Notes under the pieces: model-generated
The model's input: the letters and a program-made list of their open reading frames with translations, nothing else
Databases searched by the model: none
What the model was told of the DNA's origin: nothing
Part shown: positions 1-9,375 of the stretch, piece by piece
Layout of the letters: the number at the start of each line of letters is the position of its first letter
Numbering within the stretch: position 1 is the first letter of the stretch
Position numbers and translations under genes: made by a program
Source: an uncultured Marvinbryantia sp.
GTDB lineage: Bacteria > Bacillota > Clostridia > Lachnospirales > Lachnospiraceae
Reading direction: 5' to 3'
DNA: 64,000 bases
Assembly (NCBI GenBank): GCA_934408725.1
Contig: CAKRVB010000008.1
Coordinates: forward strand, 42,886 to 106,885

Positions 1-1
1 A

Positions 2-976
2 ACGCACAATATCATCAGCAACCGGAACTGTTATCTGGGTGTAGAACAGAATCAGGAGATTCTGGACATCGTGATTGCCCATATGGAGCAGTATGATATT
101 GATCCGTATCATGAAGTGACAGGCAAAGGGCTGGTGCGTCATGTGCTGATTCGTTATGGGTTCACCACCAAAGAGATCATGGTATGTCTGGTGTGTAATG
201 GATCCCATATCCCATATGCAGAAGTACTGTGCGAAACTCTGAGCCATATTCCTGGTATGACCAGCATTTCGCTGAATATCAACCGGGAAATGACCAATGT
301 GATTCTGGGAAATAAAGTGAAGACATTGTGGGGGAAAAGCTACATTGAAGACTATATCGGTAATGTAAAATATCAGATTTCTCCATTATCTTTCTTCCAG
401 GTAAATCCAGTGCAGACGGAGAAACTGTACGGACTGGCACTGGAGTATGCAGATCTGAGGGGAGAAGAGACTGTCTGGGATCTGTACTGTGGGATTGGAA
501 CCATCTCTCTGTTTCTGGCACAGAAGGCAAAACAGGTCTATGGGGTGGAGATCATTCCACAGGCGATTGAAGATGCGAAAAACAATGCCAGAATCAATGG
601 CATCACCAATGCAGAGTTTTATGTCGGAAAATCAGAAGAAATCCTGCCGCAGAAATACCAGAACGAAGGCGTTTATGCCGATGTAATCGTAGTCGATCCG
701 CCAAGAAAAGGCTGCGATGAAGCACTGCTGTCAACCATCTTGCAGATTGCACCGAAGAGAGTGGTCTATGTCAGCTGCGACAGTGCTACACTGGCTAGAG
801 ATCTGAAGTTCCTGTGCAGCCAGGGATATAAGCTGGAACGATGCCGGGCTGTTGACCAATTCCCGATGTCGGTTCATGTGGAGACAGTAGTATTGATGGC
901 AAGGAAGGATAAATATGTGCCAGGCTGTGACCTCGGATTAGATGATAAGGAAGAATTAGTTCAATCGAAATTATAG
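2..976 (+). CDS. rlmD: 23S rRNA (uracil-C5)-methyltransferase, RlmD/RumA family, 5'-partial
   Basis: SAM-dependent methyltransferase that adds the C5 methyl group to a 23S rRNA uridine; a cytoplasmic RNA-modification enzyme. The reading frame is open from base 2, so the N-terminal part (TRAM domain and any Fe-S cysteines) lies outside the window. The visible part holds the SAM-binding motif DLYCGIG (around 479-499), the VDPPRKGCD motif (around 695-720) and the catalytic-cysteine motif SCDSATLARD (around 770-803), then the family-typical ending VDQFPMSVHVETV. These three motifs in this order define the TrmA/RlmCD/RlmD group. Gram-positive genomes often carry several paralogues, so the exact target uridine (747 or 1939) cannot be read here. 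A strong hairpin terminator follows. Confidence 0.93.
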   Translation, partial: THNIISNRNCYLGVEQNQEILDIVIAHMEQYDIDPYHEVTGKGLVRHVLIRYGFTTKEIMVCLVCNGSHIPYAEVLCETLSHIPGMTSISLNINREMTNVILGNKVKTLWGKSYIEDYIGNVKYQISPLSFFQVNPVQTEKLYGLALEYADLRGEETVWDLYCGIGTISLFLAQKAKQVYGVEIIPQAIEDAKNNARINGITNAEFYVGKSEEILPQKYQNEGVYADVIVVDPPRKGCDEALLSTILQIAPKRVVYVSCDSATLARDLKFLCSQGYKLERCRAVDQFPMSVHVETVVLMARKDKYVPGCDLGLDDKEELVQSKL

Positions 977-988
977 AATAGAAAAATA

Positions 989-1019
989 CCCTCTCGGCCA
1001 TCATGGTCGAGAGGGTTTC
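989..1019 (+). terminator. Rho-independent terminator after rlmD
   Basis: Arms CCCTCTCG and CGAGAGGG enclose a GCCAT/ATGGT inner stem and are followed by TTT. It closes the rlmD transcript before the MarR promoter. Confidence 0.75.
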
Positions 1020-1123
1020 GTGCATCTATGGGATGATCCATCAATATCAATTTTCAGTCAGAGCTGAACTTCACTGTGAAGTGGTTATTCCAGACGATAG
1101 ATCTGACAGTCAAAAAAATTAGT

Positions 1124-1152
1124 TTGACAGGGAATTACCATTACGATATAAT
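1124..1152 (+). promoter_or_regulatory. Consensus sigma-A promoter of the MarR operon
   Basis: TTGACA (1124-1129), a 17-base spacer, then TATAAT (1147-1152): a perfect match to both boxes with ideal spacing, unusually strong for a regulator gene. That suggests the promoter is normally held down by a repressor. Confidence 0.88.
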
Positions 1153-1153
1153 C

Positions 1154-1167
1154 GTTCTAAATAGAAC
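1154..1167 (+). promoter_or_regulatory. Palindromic operator candidate overlapping the start of transcription
   Basis: GTTCTAAATAGAAC is a perfect inverted repeat (arms GTTCTA/TAGAAC, 2-base spacer) starting 1 base after the -10 box, so it covers the expected transcription start. Position and symmetry fit autorepression by the MarR protein encoded just downstream. Confidence 0.6.
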
Positions 1168-1191
1168 AATTACAAAAAGGAGGGAAGAAAG

Positions 1192-1641
1192 GTGCATTTC
1201 TGGGATAAGCACAAGACAATTACCAGCTACTATGAATTGCTGGCAAGAGAAGTATGTGAGAGATATCAGCTGACGCAGATGGAATATGATATACTCATGT
1301 TTTTATATAGCAACCCACAGTATAATACTGCGGCGGATATCGTAAAGGTTCGAAAATCGACAAAATCGCATGTTTCGACTTCCATAAAAGAGTTGGAAAA
1401 CAAAGGAATGATCGAAAGAATTCAGAGCGCCCATAATAAAAAACATATTGAGATTGTTTTATTAGATAAGGCCGAGCCGGTTGTAGAAGCCGGAATGGAT
1501 GCTCAGAAGCAATTTGCAAAAAATGTGTTAAGCGGACTGACTGAGGAAGAAATGCAGATATGCAGAGAGATATTTGACAAGATTTGCAATAATGCGGATG
1601 AGTATTTAAAAAATTATAAGAGGAGAGATGATGAAAAATAG
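1192..1641 (+). CDS. MarR family transcriptional regulator
   Basis: 149-residue winged-helix DNA-binding protein of MarR size. The helix-turn-helix region is near residues 35-75 (DIVKVRKSTKSHVSTSIKEL), followed by the wing (GMIERIQSAHNKKHIEI), with dimerisation helices at both ends. The start is GTG at 1192, set by the AAGGAGGG ribosome site 8-15 bases upstream. The last 14 bases overlap the next gene, so the two are co-transcribed and probably translationally coupled. A perfect-consensus promoter with an overlapping palindrome lies directly upstream, consistent with an autorepressor whose ligand is unknown. The family is clear; target and ligand are inference. Confidence 0.9.
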   Translation: MHFWDKHKTITSYYELLAREVCERYQLTQMEYDILMFLYSNPQYNTAADIVKVRKSTKSHVSTSIKELENKGMIERIQSAHNKKHIEIVLLDKAEPVVEAGMDAQKQFAKNVLSGLTEEEMQICREIFDKICNNADEYLKNYKRRDDEK

Positions 1642-2356
1642 ATTTTGTGTAAAGAACGGAGGAGAAGTAACAAGTATGAAAGAAAAAAACTATAAACCGC
1701 TGATACCGGATCTTATGGAGGCAATATTTGATGCAGGATATCTGATCTTTGATTTGATTGCGGGGATTTTATTTTTCGTATTTTCAAAAGGAAATACGTT
1801 ATTCGTTCTTTATGGTATATTGACATTGACACTTTGCGGTGGAGACGCATTTCATCTGGTTCCGAGAATTATCAGAGCTGTGCGTGGAAGTAATGATAGA
1901 ATAAAGAAAATGCTTGGAAGAGGACTGCAGATTTCATCCATTACCATGACAGTATTTTACATTATTTTAATGTATGTCTGGAAGCTGACTTTCCCGGAGC
2001 TGAGTGCACCTGCTGCAGTAGAAGCAATGGTATGGATCTCAGCACTGATCAGAATCATGATCTGTATTTTACCGCAGAATAACTGGTGTACAGAGGATGG
2101 AAACATGAAACTGTCAGTACTCAGAAATGCGGTGTTTGCAGTTACCGGTATAGGTGTGATAATTCTTTATGCCATGTCAGGTAATACGAACGGATATCAT
2201 CTGACAAGAATGGTTGCAGCAATTATTATTTCTTTCGGATGTTATATTCCGGTAACCTTGTTCAGCAAAACAAAACCAAAAGTCGGATTATTGATGATCC
2301 CAAAGACCTGTGCATATATGTGGATCATTGCAATGGGACTGGAACTGTTATTTTAA
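1628..2356 (+). CDS. Integral membrane protein of unknown function
   Basis: Polytopic membrane protein of up to 242 residues with about six to seven hydrophobic segments, for example near residues 37-55, 57-75, 105-125, 130-150, 165-185 and 195-215. I recognise no transporter motif. Two starts are possible: ATG 1628, overlapping the MarR gene, and ATG 1676 (226 residues) behind GGAGGAG at 1658; the 1628 start has a ribosome site almost touching it. Overlap with the MarR gene makes it the probable regulated target. Function is not assigned. Confidence 0.7.
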   Translation: MMKNRFCVKNGGEVTSMKEKNYKPLIPDLMEAIFDAGYLIFDLIAGILFFVFSKGNTLFVLYGILTLTLCGGDAFHLVPRIIRAVRGSNDRIKKMLGRGLQISSITMTVFYIILMYVWKLTFPELSAPAAVEAMVWISALIRIMICILPQNNWCTEDGNMKLSVLRNAVFAVTGIGVIILYAMSGNTNGYHLTRMVAAIIISFGCYIPVTLFSKTKPKVGLLMIPKTCAYMWIIAMGLELLF

Positions 2357-2460
2357 CCGAATCTGGCAAGTAACGAATGCGGATTGCGAATACCCACCTG
2401 ACAGGAAAAGACGAATATAACAGAAAAATCAGATAAAGCAGACAAATCAGAAGATAATTG

Positions 2461-2469
2461 TGGTATAAT
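2461..2469 (+). promoter_or_regulatory. Extended -10 promoter of the sodium symporter gene
   Basis: TGGTATAAT is a TGN-extended -10 box with a perfect TATAAT. The upstream -35 is weak (CAGACA at wide spacing), as is common for extended -10 promoters. It lies 51 bases before the GTG start at 2520. Confidence 0.55.
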
Positions 2470-2519
2470 CAATTCTTGCGTAATACAAAATGATTTTGAA
2501 CTACGGGAGGAAAAGAGAA

Positions 2520-3890
2520 GTGGAACATCATGAAAAACGAAGTACATTTTCCGGTAAACTGGGATTTGTACTGTCAGCAGCAGGTGCGTCTGTCGGACTG
2601 GGAAATATCTGGAGATTCCCATATCTGGCAGCAAAATATGGAGGAGGAATTTTTCTTCTGATTTATATCATACTGGCACTGACCTTTGGCTATACCATGA
2701 TTGTGGCAGAAAGTGCACTGGGACGTATGACGAAGAAAAGTCCGGTGGGAGCGTATCATTCTTTTGGTAAATCAAAATGGCTGTCTTTTGGCGGCTGGAT
2801 CAATGCGATCATTCCGGTGCTGATTGTACCGTATTATTCCGTTATCGGCGGCTGGGTCATCAAATACCTGGCAGGATATGTTCTGGGACAGGGAAAGGAA
2901 CTGGCTGCAGATGGATATTTTGGAGCGTTTATTTCCAACGGAGTATCCACAGAGATTTGTTTTGCTGTCTTTACTTTGTTTACAGTAGCGATTATTTATG
3001 CAGGAGTGCAAAATGGAGTAGAGCGTGTATCTAAGCTGATGATGCCGGTACTGGTGGTACTTTCTGTGATAATCTGTGTTTATTCTGTTACTCGTCCGGG
3101 AGCAATGGAAGGTGTAAAATATTTCCTGATTCCGAATCTGGCGAATTTTTCCTGGATGACCGTGGTAGCAGCCATGGGACAGATGTTTTATTCTCTGTCC
3201 ATTGCCATGGGTATTCTGGTGACCTTTGGCTCCTATATGAAAAAAGATGTGCCAATTGAAGAATCCACACGAAATGTAGAGATTTTTGACACTGCCATTG
3301 CTATCATGGCGGGACTGATGATCATTCCAGCTGTCTTTGCATTTTCCGGAGGAGATCCGGATACCCTACAGGCAGGTCCATCTTTGATGTTTATCACCAT
3401 ACCAAAGGTATTTGCCAGCATGGGTATGGGAACATTCGTAGGTGTTCTGTTCTTTTTGCTGGTATTATGCGCAGCCGTAACCAGTTCCATTGCGCTGACG
3501 GAAAGTGCGGTGTCTACGTTCCAGGATGAACTGAAGTGGAGCAGAAGAAAGGCAACGGTGATCGTTGGTGTAATCATGCTGCTTCTGGGAACACTGTCAT
3601 CACTGGGCTATGGACCATTGGCCGGCGTGAAGATTATTGGTATGCAGTTCCTGGATTTCTTTGATTTTCTGACAAACTCTGTGATGATGCCAATAGCAGC
3701 GATCGCTACCTGTCTTCTGGTGGCGAGAGTCATGGGAGTGAAAAAGATAGAGGAAGAAATGCTTCTGGAAAACGGCACCTTCCGCAGAAAGAAGATTTTT
3801 AACTTTATGATTCAGTATCTGTGCCCGATTTTTGCGGCGATCATACTGGTCAGCTCTGTGGCTAATGCATTTGGATGGATTTCAATGTAG
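2520..3890 (+). CDS. Sodium-dependent transporter, SNF/NSS family
   Basis: Twelve-helix-type sodium:amino-acid (or amine) symporter of the neurotransmitter:sodium symporter family (LeuT, MhsT, TnaT). The first helix carries the hallmark GASVGLGNIWRFPYL, the unwound sodium- and substrate-binding segment. Length (456 residues) fits bacterial members. The GTG start at 2520 was chosen over ATG 2490 because GGGAGG ends 9 bases before it. The FadR-type regulator begins 15 bases downstream, suggesting co-transcription. The substrate cannot be read from sequence; hydrophobic or aromatic amino acids are usual for the family. Confidence 0.92.
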   Translation: MEHHEKRSTFSGKLGFVLSAAGASVGLGNIWRFPYLAAKYGGGIFLLIYIILALTFGYTMIVAESALGRMTKKSPVGAYHSFGKSKWLSFGGWINAIIPVLIVPYYSVIGGWVIKYLAGYVLGQGKELAADGYFGAFISNGVSTEICFAVFTLFTVAIIYAGVQNGVERVSKLMMPVLVVLSVIICVYSVTRPGAMEGVKYFLIPNLANFSWMTVVAAMGQMFYSLSIAMGILVTFGSYMKKDVPIEESTRNVEIFDTAIAIMAGLMIIPAVFAFSGGDPDTLQAGPSLMFITIPKVFASMGMGTFVGVLFFLLVLCAAVTSSIALTESAVSTFQDELKWSRRKATVIVGVIMLLLGTLSSLGYGPLAGVKIIGMQFLDFFDFLTNSVMMPIAAIATCLLVARVMGVKKIEEEMLLENGTFRRKKIFNFMIQYLCPIFAAIILVSSVANAFGWISM

Positions 3891-3905
3891 ACAGGTGAGG
3901 ATTTT

Positions 3906-4628
3906 ATGGCATATAAGTATGAAAAAGTAGATCAGAAACTGCTGGTTCCACAGATTGAGGATCAGCTGATGATGTATATGCATCAGGAGCAGATGGAAAA
4001 AGGTGACAGACTGCCAAGTGAACACAAGCTGGGAGAACTTTTCGGTGTGGGAAGAAGTACTATCCGGGAGGCGGTAAAGAGTCTGGTATCCAAAGGAGTT
4101 TTAGAGGTCAAAAGGGGCTCCGGGACTTATGTGAAAAATACAGAAATCACCATAGACGATCCATTAGGATTTTCTCAGTTTGAAGATAAATACAGACTGG
4201 CGATGGAACTGTTTGATGTCCGTATACTTTTGGAGCCGGAAGTAGCGGCGACTGCATGCCAGAAGGCTTCAGAAGAAGATAAGAAGCATATAAAAGAACT
4301 GTGTGATGAAGTAGAACAACTCTACTTATCAGGGAAGAATCATATTCAGAAAGATATGGAATTTCATTCAGCAATCGCAAAAGCCAGTGGCAACCATGTT
4401 GTTGAGATATTACTTCCGGTGATTTTTACTGCGATTACGACGTTCGCGAATCTGACACACAGAAAGCTGCAGCAGGAAACGATCGAAACCCACAGAGAAA
4501 TTACCAATGCCATTCTGTGTGGAGACAGTATGGGAGCAAAATGTGCTATGATTATGCATCTTACTTACAATCGTCAGACACTGCTTCAGATGTCGGAAAC
4601 ACGAATAAATCTGTCTGACAAGTTATAA
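3906..4628 (+). CDS. GntR family regulator, FadR subfamily (FCD domain)
   Basis: 240-residue transcription factor. The N-terminal winged helix (about residues 10-75) has the GntR signature (GDRLPSEHKLGELFGVGRST, then IREAVKSLVSKGVLEV). The C-terminal FCD ligand domain (about 95-225) has FDVRILLEPEVAATAC and FHSAIAKASGN, including metal/ligand-type His positions. It sits 15 bases after the sodium symporter and upstream of the gntP-dehydratase pair, so either could be its target. FadR-type members often sense sugar acids or carboxylates, which favours control of the sugar-acid genes, but no operator was confidently found. Confidence 0.92.
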   Translation: MAYKYEKVDQKLLVPQIEDQLMMYMHQEQMEKGDRLPSEHKLGELFGVGRSTIREAVKSLVSKGVLEVKRGSGTYVKNTEITIDDPLGFSQFEDKYRLAMELFDVRILLEPEVAATACQKASEEDKKHIKELCDEVEQLYLSGKNHIQKDMEFHSAIAKASGNHVVEILLPVIFTAITTFANLTHRKLQQETIETHREITNAILCGDSMGAKCAMIMHLTYNRQTLLQMSETRINLSDKL

Positions 4629-4660
4629 TGGCAAATTATAAAAATTGAATAGAATTCACG

Positions 4661-4701
4661 AAAAATCCGGTCTTATGAATGCGCTAAGACCGGATTTTTT
4701 G
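4661..4701 (+). terminator. Terminator after the GntR gene
   Basis: Arms AAATCCGGTCTTA and TAAGACCGGATTT with a 9-base loop, followed by T residues. It separates the symporter-gntR unit from the gntP promoter. Confidence 0.88.
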
Positions 4702-4738
4702 TTGTATTTATAGAAAAAATAGGTAGATTTGAAACAAC

Positions 4739-4767
4739 TTGATGTGGAAATACTAATATTATATACT
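4739..4767 (+). promoter_or_regulatory. Promoter of the gntP-dehydratase operon
   Basis: TTGATG (4739-4744), 17-base spacer, TATACT (4762-4767). It lies 70 bases before the chosen gntP start, just after the terminator of the upstream unit. Confidence 0.6.
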
Positions 4768-4837
4768 GAAATCAGGATACAGAAGACGTCAGATGTATAA
4801 GGCAAAGAAAACTGGAAAAATGATTGGAGGGTTATCA

Positions 4838-6193
4838 ATGAGTGAGACCGTAGTATTAGATCCAACGCGTCTGGTGATAGCTGCATTAGTTGGATTAGCA
4901 TTATTGTTGGTATTAATTATTAAATTTAAGATTCATGCGATGATTTCTATTTTGATCGGAGCAATTACCATAGGACTGGTAGCAGGTATGCCATTTTCAG
5001 AGATCGTGTTGGCAGTAAATGATGGAATTGGGAATACCTTGAAAGGTATTGCATTACTGGTTGGACTTGGCTCTATGTTTGGAGCTATATTGGAAGCATC
5101 CGGCGGTGCTCAGACACTGGCTGTAACCATGGTCAGAAAGTTTGGGGATGAGAAGGCAGCATGGGCGCTGGGCTTAACCGGGCTGGTCATTGCCATGCCG
5201 GTATTCTTTGATGCGGGATTAATCATTCTGATTCCACTGGCATTCTCTCTGTCAAAGAAAACAAAACGTTCCACCTTATTTTATGTCATTCCACTGCTGG
5301 CCGGACTGGCAGTAGGACATGCATTTATTCCACCTACACCTGGACCGGTACTGGTAGCGACCATGCTGAATGTAGATCTTGGATGGGTAATTTTAGTAGG
5401 TATTTTATGTGGAACCGTAGCTATGATTGTGGCAGGACCAATCTGGGGATCCATTTGTGGAAAGAAATATATGGTTCCAGTTCCGGAACATGTGGCAAAT
5501 CAGGAAGACTTTGATGAATCCAAACTTCCAAAGTTCGGCACGATTGTACTGATCATTTTGATTCCACTGGTACTGATCATTCTGAAGTCACTGGCAGGCG
5601 TCGTTCCGGCTATGGCACCGGTAGCGTCCATATTCACATTTTTGGGAGAACCGTTTGTGGCATTATTAATTGCAACAGTAGTGGCAATGTTTGTACTTGG
5701 AACAAAGCATGGATATAGTCTGGAAGAACTGGAAAAAATCATGACCAAGTCTCTGGAACCAACCGGACTGATTCTGTTAGTAACCGCCTGCGGTGGAGTG
5801 CTTCGCTATGTACTGCAGTATTCCGGACTGGGAGATTTAATTGGTAATGCGGTCGCTTCTATCAATATGCCAATCGTAGTAGTAGCATTTGTTGTGGCAG
5901 CTCTGGTAAGAATCTGCGTTGGTTCTTCTACCGTAGCGATGACCATGGCAGCTGGCATTATTGCAGCAATGCCTGGAATCGCTGATTTATCTCCGTTATA
6001 CCTTGCATGCACCGTAGCGGCAGTAGCAGGCGGAGCCACCGTATGCTCACACTTTAATGATTCTGGCTTCTGGCTTGTAAAATCATTGGTTGGCATTGAC
6101 GAAAAGACAACTTTAAAAACATGGACAATTATGGAAACATTAGTTGGCGTAACCGGATTTGTAGCAGCTTTTATTATTTCATGTTTTGTATAG
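4838..6193 (+). CDS. GntP family gluconate/sugar-acid:H+ symporter
   Basis: Very hydrophobic 451-residue permease of the GntP family, which imports gluconate and related acids with protons. Family-typical stretches are GAILEASGGAQTLA and IAMPVFFDAGLIILIPLAF, with about 12-14 membrane segments. ATG 4838 is preferred to the upstream ATG 4793 because TGGAGGG lies 7 bases before it and the extra 15 residues are hydrophilic and not family-like. A putative sugar-acid dehydratase follows after 20 bases, so substrate and first catabolic enzyme are probably co-expressed. The exact acid is not known. Confidence 0.92.
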   Translation: MSETVVLDPTRLVIAALVGLALLLVLIIKFKIHAMISILIGAITIGLVAGMPFSEIVLAVNDGIGNTLKGIALLVGLGSMFGAILEASGGAQTLAVTMVRKFGDEKAAWALGLTGLVIAMPVFFDAGLIILIPLAFSLSKKTKRSTLFYVIPLLAGLAVGHAFIPPTPGPVLVATMLNVDLGWVILVGILCGTVAMIVAGPIWGSICGKKYMVPVPEHVANQEDFDESKLPKFGTIVLIILIPLVLIILKSLAGVVPAMAPVASIFTFLGEPFVALLIATVVAMFVLGTKHGYSLEELEKIMTKSLEPTGLILLVTACGGVLRYVLQYSGLGDLIGNAVASINMPIVVVAFVVAALVRICVGSSTVAMTMAAGIIAAMPGIADLSPLYLACTVAAVAGGATVCSHFNDSGFWLVKSLVGIDEKTTLKTWTIMETLVGVTGFVAAFIISCFV

Positions 6194-6213
6194 AAAATTG
6201 ACAGGAGGACATT

Positions 6214-7998
6214 ATGCTTAGAAGTGAAGAAGTTAGAAAACTGGCACCGGAGATGGATCCGCTTCGTATGGGAATGGGATGGAAAGTGGATGACTTGTCC
6301 AAACCACAGGTTATGGTGGAAAGTTCTTATGGAGACAGCCATCCAGGTTCTGCGCATCTGAATATATTTGTAGAGGAAGCAGTAAAAGCAGTCGATGAAA
6401 ATGGCGGCAAAGCAGCCAGATATTTTGCAACAGATATGTGTGACGGAATTGCACAGGGACATGACGGAATCAACTATTCACTGCCGCATCGTGATGCTAT
6501 GGTCAATCTGATCGAGGCACAGGCAAATGCAACCGTGTTTGACGGAGGTGTATTTATTGCAAGCTGCGATAAATCTATGCCAGCCATGCTGATGAGCATT
6601 GGACGACTGAAAGATATGAGTGCGATAGTTGTGACTGGTGGCGTGATGGAGGCACATGAGCTGCCTGAAAAATATATTGTGAACGATTCAGCCTGCAAAA
6701 TCAATGAACTTCTGACACTGGAACAGATCGGTAAATTTGATGCCTGGGAAAAAACCGGTGTAATACCGAATGAACAGCTGGATTATTATAAACAGCATGC
6801 CTGCCCGAGCTGTGGAGCCTGCTCCTTTATGGGTACTGCTTCAACCATGCAGATTATGGCAGAAGCACTGGGACTTATGCTTCCGGGAACTGCTCTGATG
6901 CCATCCACAGCACCGGAATTAAAAGAAGCATCCTATCAGGCTGGAAAACAGCTGATGGATCTGATCGCAAAAGGAATCAAAGCGTCAGATATCGTAACAA
7001 AAGAAAGCTTTGAAAATGCCATTATGGTTCATGCAGCCATCTCCGGTTCTACCAATGCGACCATGCATATTCCGGCCATTGCTCATGAGTTTGGGGTGGA
7101 GATTGATGCAGATACATTTGACCGGTTACACAGAGGAGCACATTATTTATTAAATATTCGTCCTTCCGGAGACTGGCCGGCACAGTATTTCTATTATGCT
7201 GGCGGTGTGCCGCGTGTCATGGAAGAGATCAAGAGTATGCTTCACCTGGATGTGATGACTGTAACAGGAAAAACATTGGGAGAGAATCTGGAAGAACTGA
7301 AAAAGAATGGATTTTATGAGCATTGCGATGAAATTCTTCAGAAAAAGGCAAAACAGTTTGGAAGAAAAATAGACAGAGAAGATATTATCCATTCTTTTGA
7401 TCATGCAAAGGGAACAGACGGAAGTATCGCAATTCTGAAAGGAAATCTTGCTCCGGAAGGATGCGTTGTTAAGCATACCGCCTGCCCGAAAAATATGTTT
7501 AAAGCGGTGTTAAACGCCAGACCATTTAACAGCGAGGAAGCATGTATTGATGCAGTGCTTCATGGTAAAGTAAAACCGGGAGATGCCATCTTCATTCGTT
7601 ATGAAGGACCAAGAGGAAGCGGAATGCCAGAGATGTTCTACACAGGAGAAGCTATCTGCGCTAATCCGGAACTGGCATCCAGTGTGGCGCTGATCACAGA
7701 TGGACGATTCTCAGGTGCGTCCAGAGGTCCGGTAATCGGCCATGTTTCACCGGAAGCAGCAGCAGGAGGCCCGATTGCCTTAGTGGAAGAAGGCGACCTG
7801 ATTGAGCTGGATGTAGAAAACAGAAAGATTGCCATTGTCGGTATCAGAGGAGAAAGAAAAACGCCAGAAGAGATCGATGACATCTTAAAAGAAAGAAAGG
7901 CAAACTGGAAAGGATTCAAAAGTAAGTATAAGCACGGACTTTTAAAATTATATGCACAGCATGCAGTTAGCTCTATGAAAGGGGCTTACATGGAATAA
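6214..7998 (+). CDS. IlvD/Edd family dehydratase, probably acting on a sugar acid
   Basis: 594-residue Fe-S dehydratase of the dihydroxy-acid/6-phosphogluconate dehydratase family. Cluster-binding regions are visible: [11 protein letters not shown] (about residues 78-88), [12 protein letters not shown] (about 115-126) and [15 protein letters not shown] (about 198-212). The C-terminal half shows the usual [13 protein letters not shown] and [20 protein letters not shown] blocks. The partner GntP permease, 20 bases upstream, argues for an aldonate dehydratase giving a 2-keto-3-deoxy acid rather than the branched-chain enzyme IlvD; no other ilv gene is nearby. It is also longer than a typical IlvD (about 555 residues). 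No aldolase or kinase lies next to it. Confidence 0.88.
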   Translation: MLRSEEVRKLAPEMDPLRMGMGWKVDDLSKPQVMVESSYGDSHPGSAHLNIFVEEAVKAVDENGGKAARYFATDMCDGIAQGHDGINYSLPHRDAMVNLIEAQANATVFDGGVFIASCDKSMPAMLMSIGRLKDMSAIVVTGGVMEAHELPEKYIVNDSACKINELLTLEQIGKFDAWEKTGVIPNEQLDYYKQHACPSCGACSFMGTASTMQIMAEALGLMLPGTALMPSTAPELKEASYQAGKQLMDLIAKGIKASDIVTKESFENAIMVHAAISGSTNATMHIPAIAHEFGVEIDADTFDRLHRGAHYLLNIRPSGDWPAQYFYYAGGVPRVMEEIKSMLHLDVMTVTGKTLGENLEELKKNGFYEHCDEILQKKAKQFGRKIDREDIIHSFDHAKGTDGSIAILKGNLAPEGCVVKHTACPKNMFKAVLNARPFNSEEACIDAVLHGKVKPGDAIFIRYEGPRGSGMPEMFYTGEAICANPELASSVALITDGRFSGASRGPVIGHVSPEAAAGGPIALVEEGDLIELDVENRKIAIVGIRGERKTPEEIDDILKERKANWKGFKSKYKHGLLKLYAQHAVSSMKGAYME

Positions 7999-8001
7999 AG
8001 C

Positions 8002-8040
8002 AATGGGGGCGCAAACTTGCGTCCCCATTCGTTATTTTTT
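8002..8040. terminator. Bidirectional terminator between the dehydratase and dnaB
   Basis: Arms AATGGGGGCGCAA and TTGCGTCCCCATT (one G-U pair) with a 2-base centre, T-rich on the plus strand. It lies between converging genes and can serve both. Confidence 0.8.
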
Positions 8041-9360
8041 CATATTGGCAAATTTCGTGTACTGAGGCAGCCATGCCAGTTCAATGGTACCAATGGCACC
8101 GTTACGTTGTTTGGCGATGATGATCTCAGCTACGTTTGGCTTGGCAGTATCTTTATTGTAATAATCATCTCGATAAATGAACATAACCACGTCCGCATCC
8201 TGCTCGATAGCACCAGATTCTCGAAGATCTGAAAGCATTGGCCTGTGATCAGGCCGCTGTTCTACTGCACGGCTCAGCTGGGACAGAGCCACAACCGGAA
8301 CGTTCAGTTCACGGGCAACAGCCTTCAGAGAACGGGAGATATCGGAGATTTCCTGCTGTCTGGATTCACTGTGCTTGCTGCCGGTCATCAACTGCAGATA
8401 GTCGATGATGATAATGCCAAGGTTATGTTCCATCTTGAACTTTCGACATTTGCTTCTCAGTTCTGTGACGGAGATACCAGGCGTATCGTCAATGATCAGA
8501 TGAGATTTGCCGATGACCCCGGCTCCTTCGATCAGTTTACTCCAGTCTTCATCTGTCAGATTACCGGTTCGGATGGACTGGGAGTCCACCCGGGATTCCA
8601 GAGAGAGCAGACGGTTTACCAACTGTTCTTTTGACATTTCCAGACTGAAAACGGCAACGGTCACATCTTCACGAAATGCCATATGCTGAGCGATATTCAA
8701 GACCAGCGCAGTTTTTCCCATAGAAGGACGGGCAGCCACAAGAATCAGGTCAGAAGGCTGAAAACCGGCGGTTTTATAGTCCAGATCAATGAAACCGGTA
8801 GGAATACCGGTGACATTTCCCTTGGTCTTGGAAGCCATCTCGATCTTATCCAATGCATTTAATACAACATCCTTGATCGGCACATATTCACCGGAAGTAT
8901 TTTGCTGAATGATGTCGAAAATTTGCTTTTCTGTGTCCACGAAAATATCTTCCATGGATTCTTTTCCGGCATAACAGGTATTGGCAATTCCTTCGGTTGT
9001 TCGAATCAGCTTGCGCAGCATGGCCTTTTCATGAACGATGGTGGCATACTGGCGAATATGCGCAGAAGTATAGACTGTATCCAGAATATCTTTCACAAAT
9101 TCCAGGCTGGCCACTTCAGGAGGAACATCTTTTTCCTTCAGACGATCCTGCAGGGTAACCAGATCCACAGCTTTCCCTTCATTGTAGAGTTCTACCATGG
9201 CGTCAAACAGAATTCCATACTGGCGCTGGTAAAAATCTTCGCTGGTCAGTATTTCGGAAGCTGTCATAATGGCTTCTGAGTCCATAATCATGGAACCGAT
9301 AACGGACTGCTCTGCCTCCGGACTATTTGGCAGTACCCGCTTGATTAGAGTTTCTTCCAT
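8032..9360 (-). CDS. dnaB: Replicative DNA helicase DnaB
   Basis: 442-residue hexameric helicase that unwinds DNA at the fork. The N-terminal helical domain (about residues 10-110) is followed by the RecA-like core with Walker A ARPSMGKTAL (about 209-218), a Walker-B-type IIIIDYLQLM and the C-terminal QRNGAIGTIELAW. The start is supported by AAAGGA 10 bases upstream. It is the last gene of the gdpP-rplI-dnaB block, a conserved Firmicutes arrangement. Its 3' end meets the plus-strand dehydratase at a shared hairpin. Confidence 0.97.
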   Translation of the reverse strand: MEETLIKRVLPNSPEAEQSVIGSMIMDSEAIMTASEILTSEDFYQRQYGILFDAMVELYNEGKAVDLVTLQDRLKEKDVPPEVASLEFVKDILDTVYTSAHIRQYATIVHEKAMLRKLIRTTEGIANTCYAGKESMEDIFVDTEKQIFDIIQQNTSGEYVPIKDVVLNALDKIEMASKTKGNVTGIPTGFIDLDYKTAGFQPSDLILVAARPSMGKTALVLNIAQHMAFREDVTVAVFSLEMSKEQLVNRLLSLESRVDSQSIRTGNLTDEDWSKLIEGAGVIGKSHLIIDDTPGISVTELRSKCRKFKMEHNLGIIIIDYLQLMTGSKHSESRQQEISDISRSLKAVARELNVPVVALSQLSRAVEQRPDHRPMLSDLRESGAIEQDADVVMFIYRDDYYNKDTAKPNVAEIIIAKQRNGAIGTIELAWLPQYTKFANMKK

Positions 9361-9375
9361 AATGTCTGTAATCCT

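Noticed and set aside
5806..6462. Antisense frame across the gntP/dehydratase junction
   Set aside because: Antisense shadow of two genes with firm family matches; no start signal.
6214..7998. Assignment of the dehydratase as IlvD of branched-chain synthesis
   Set aside because: No ilv neighbours, longer than IlvD, and paired with a GntP sugar-acid permease.
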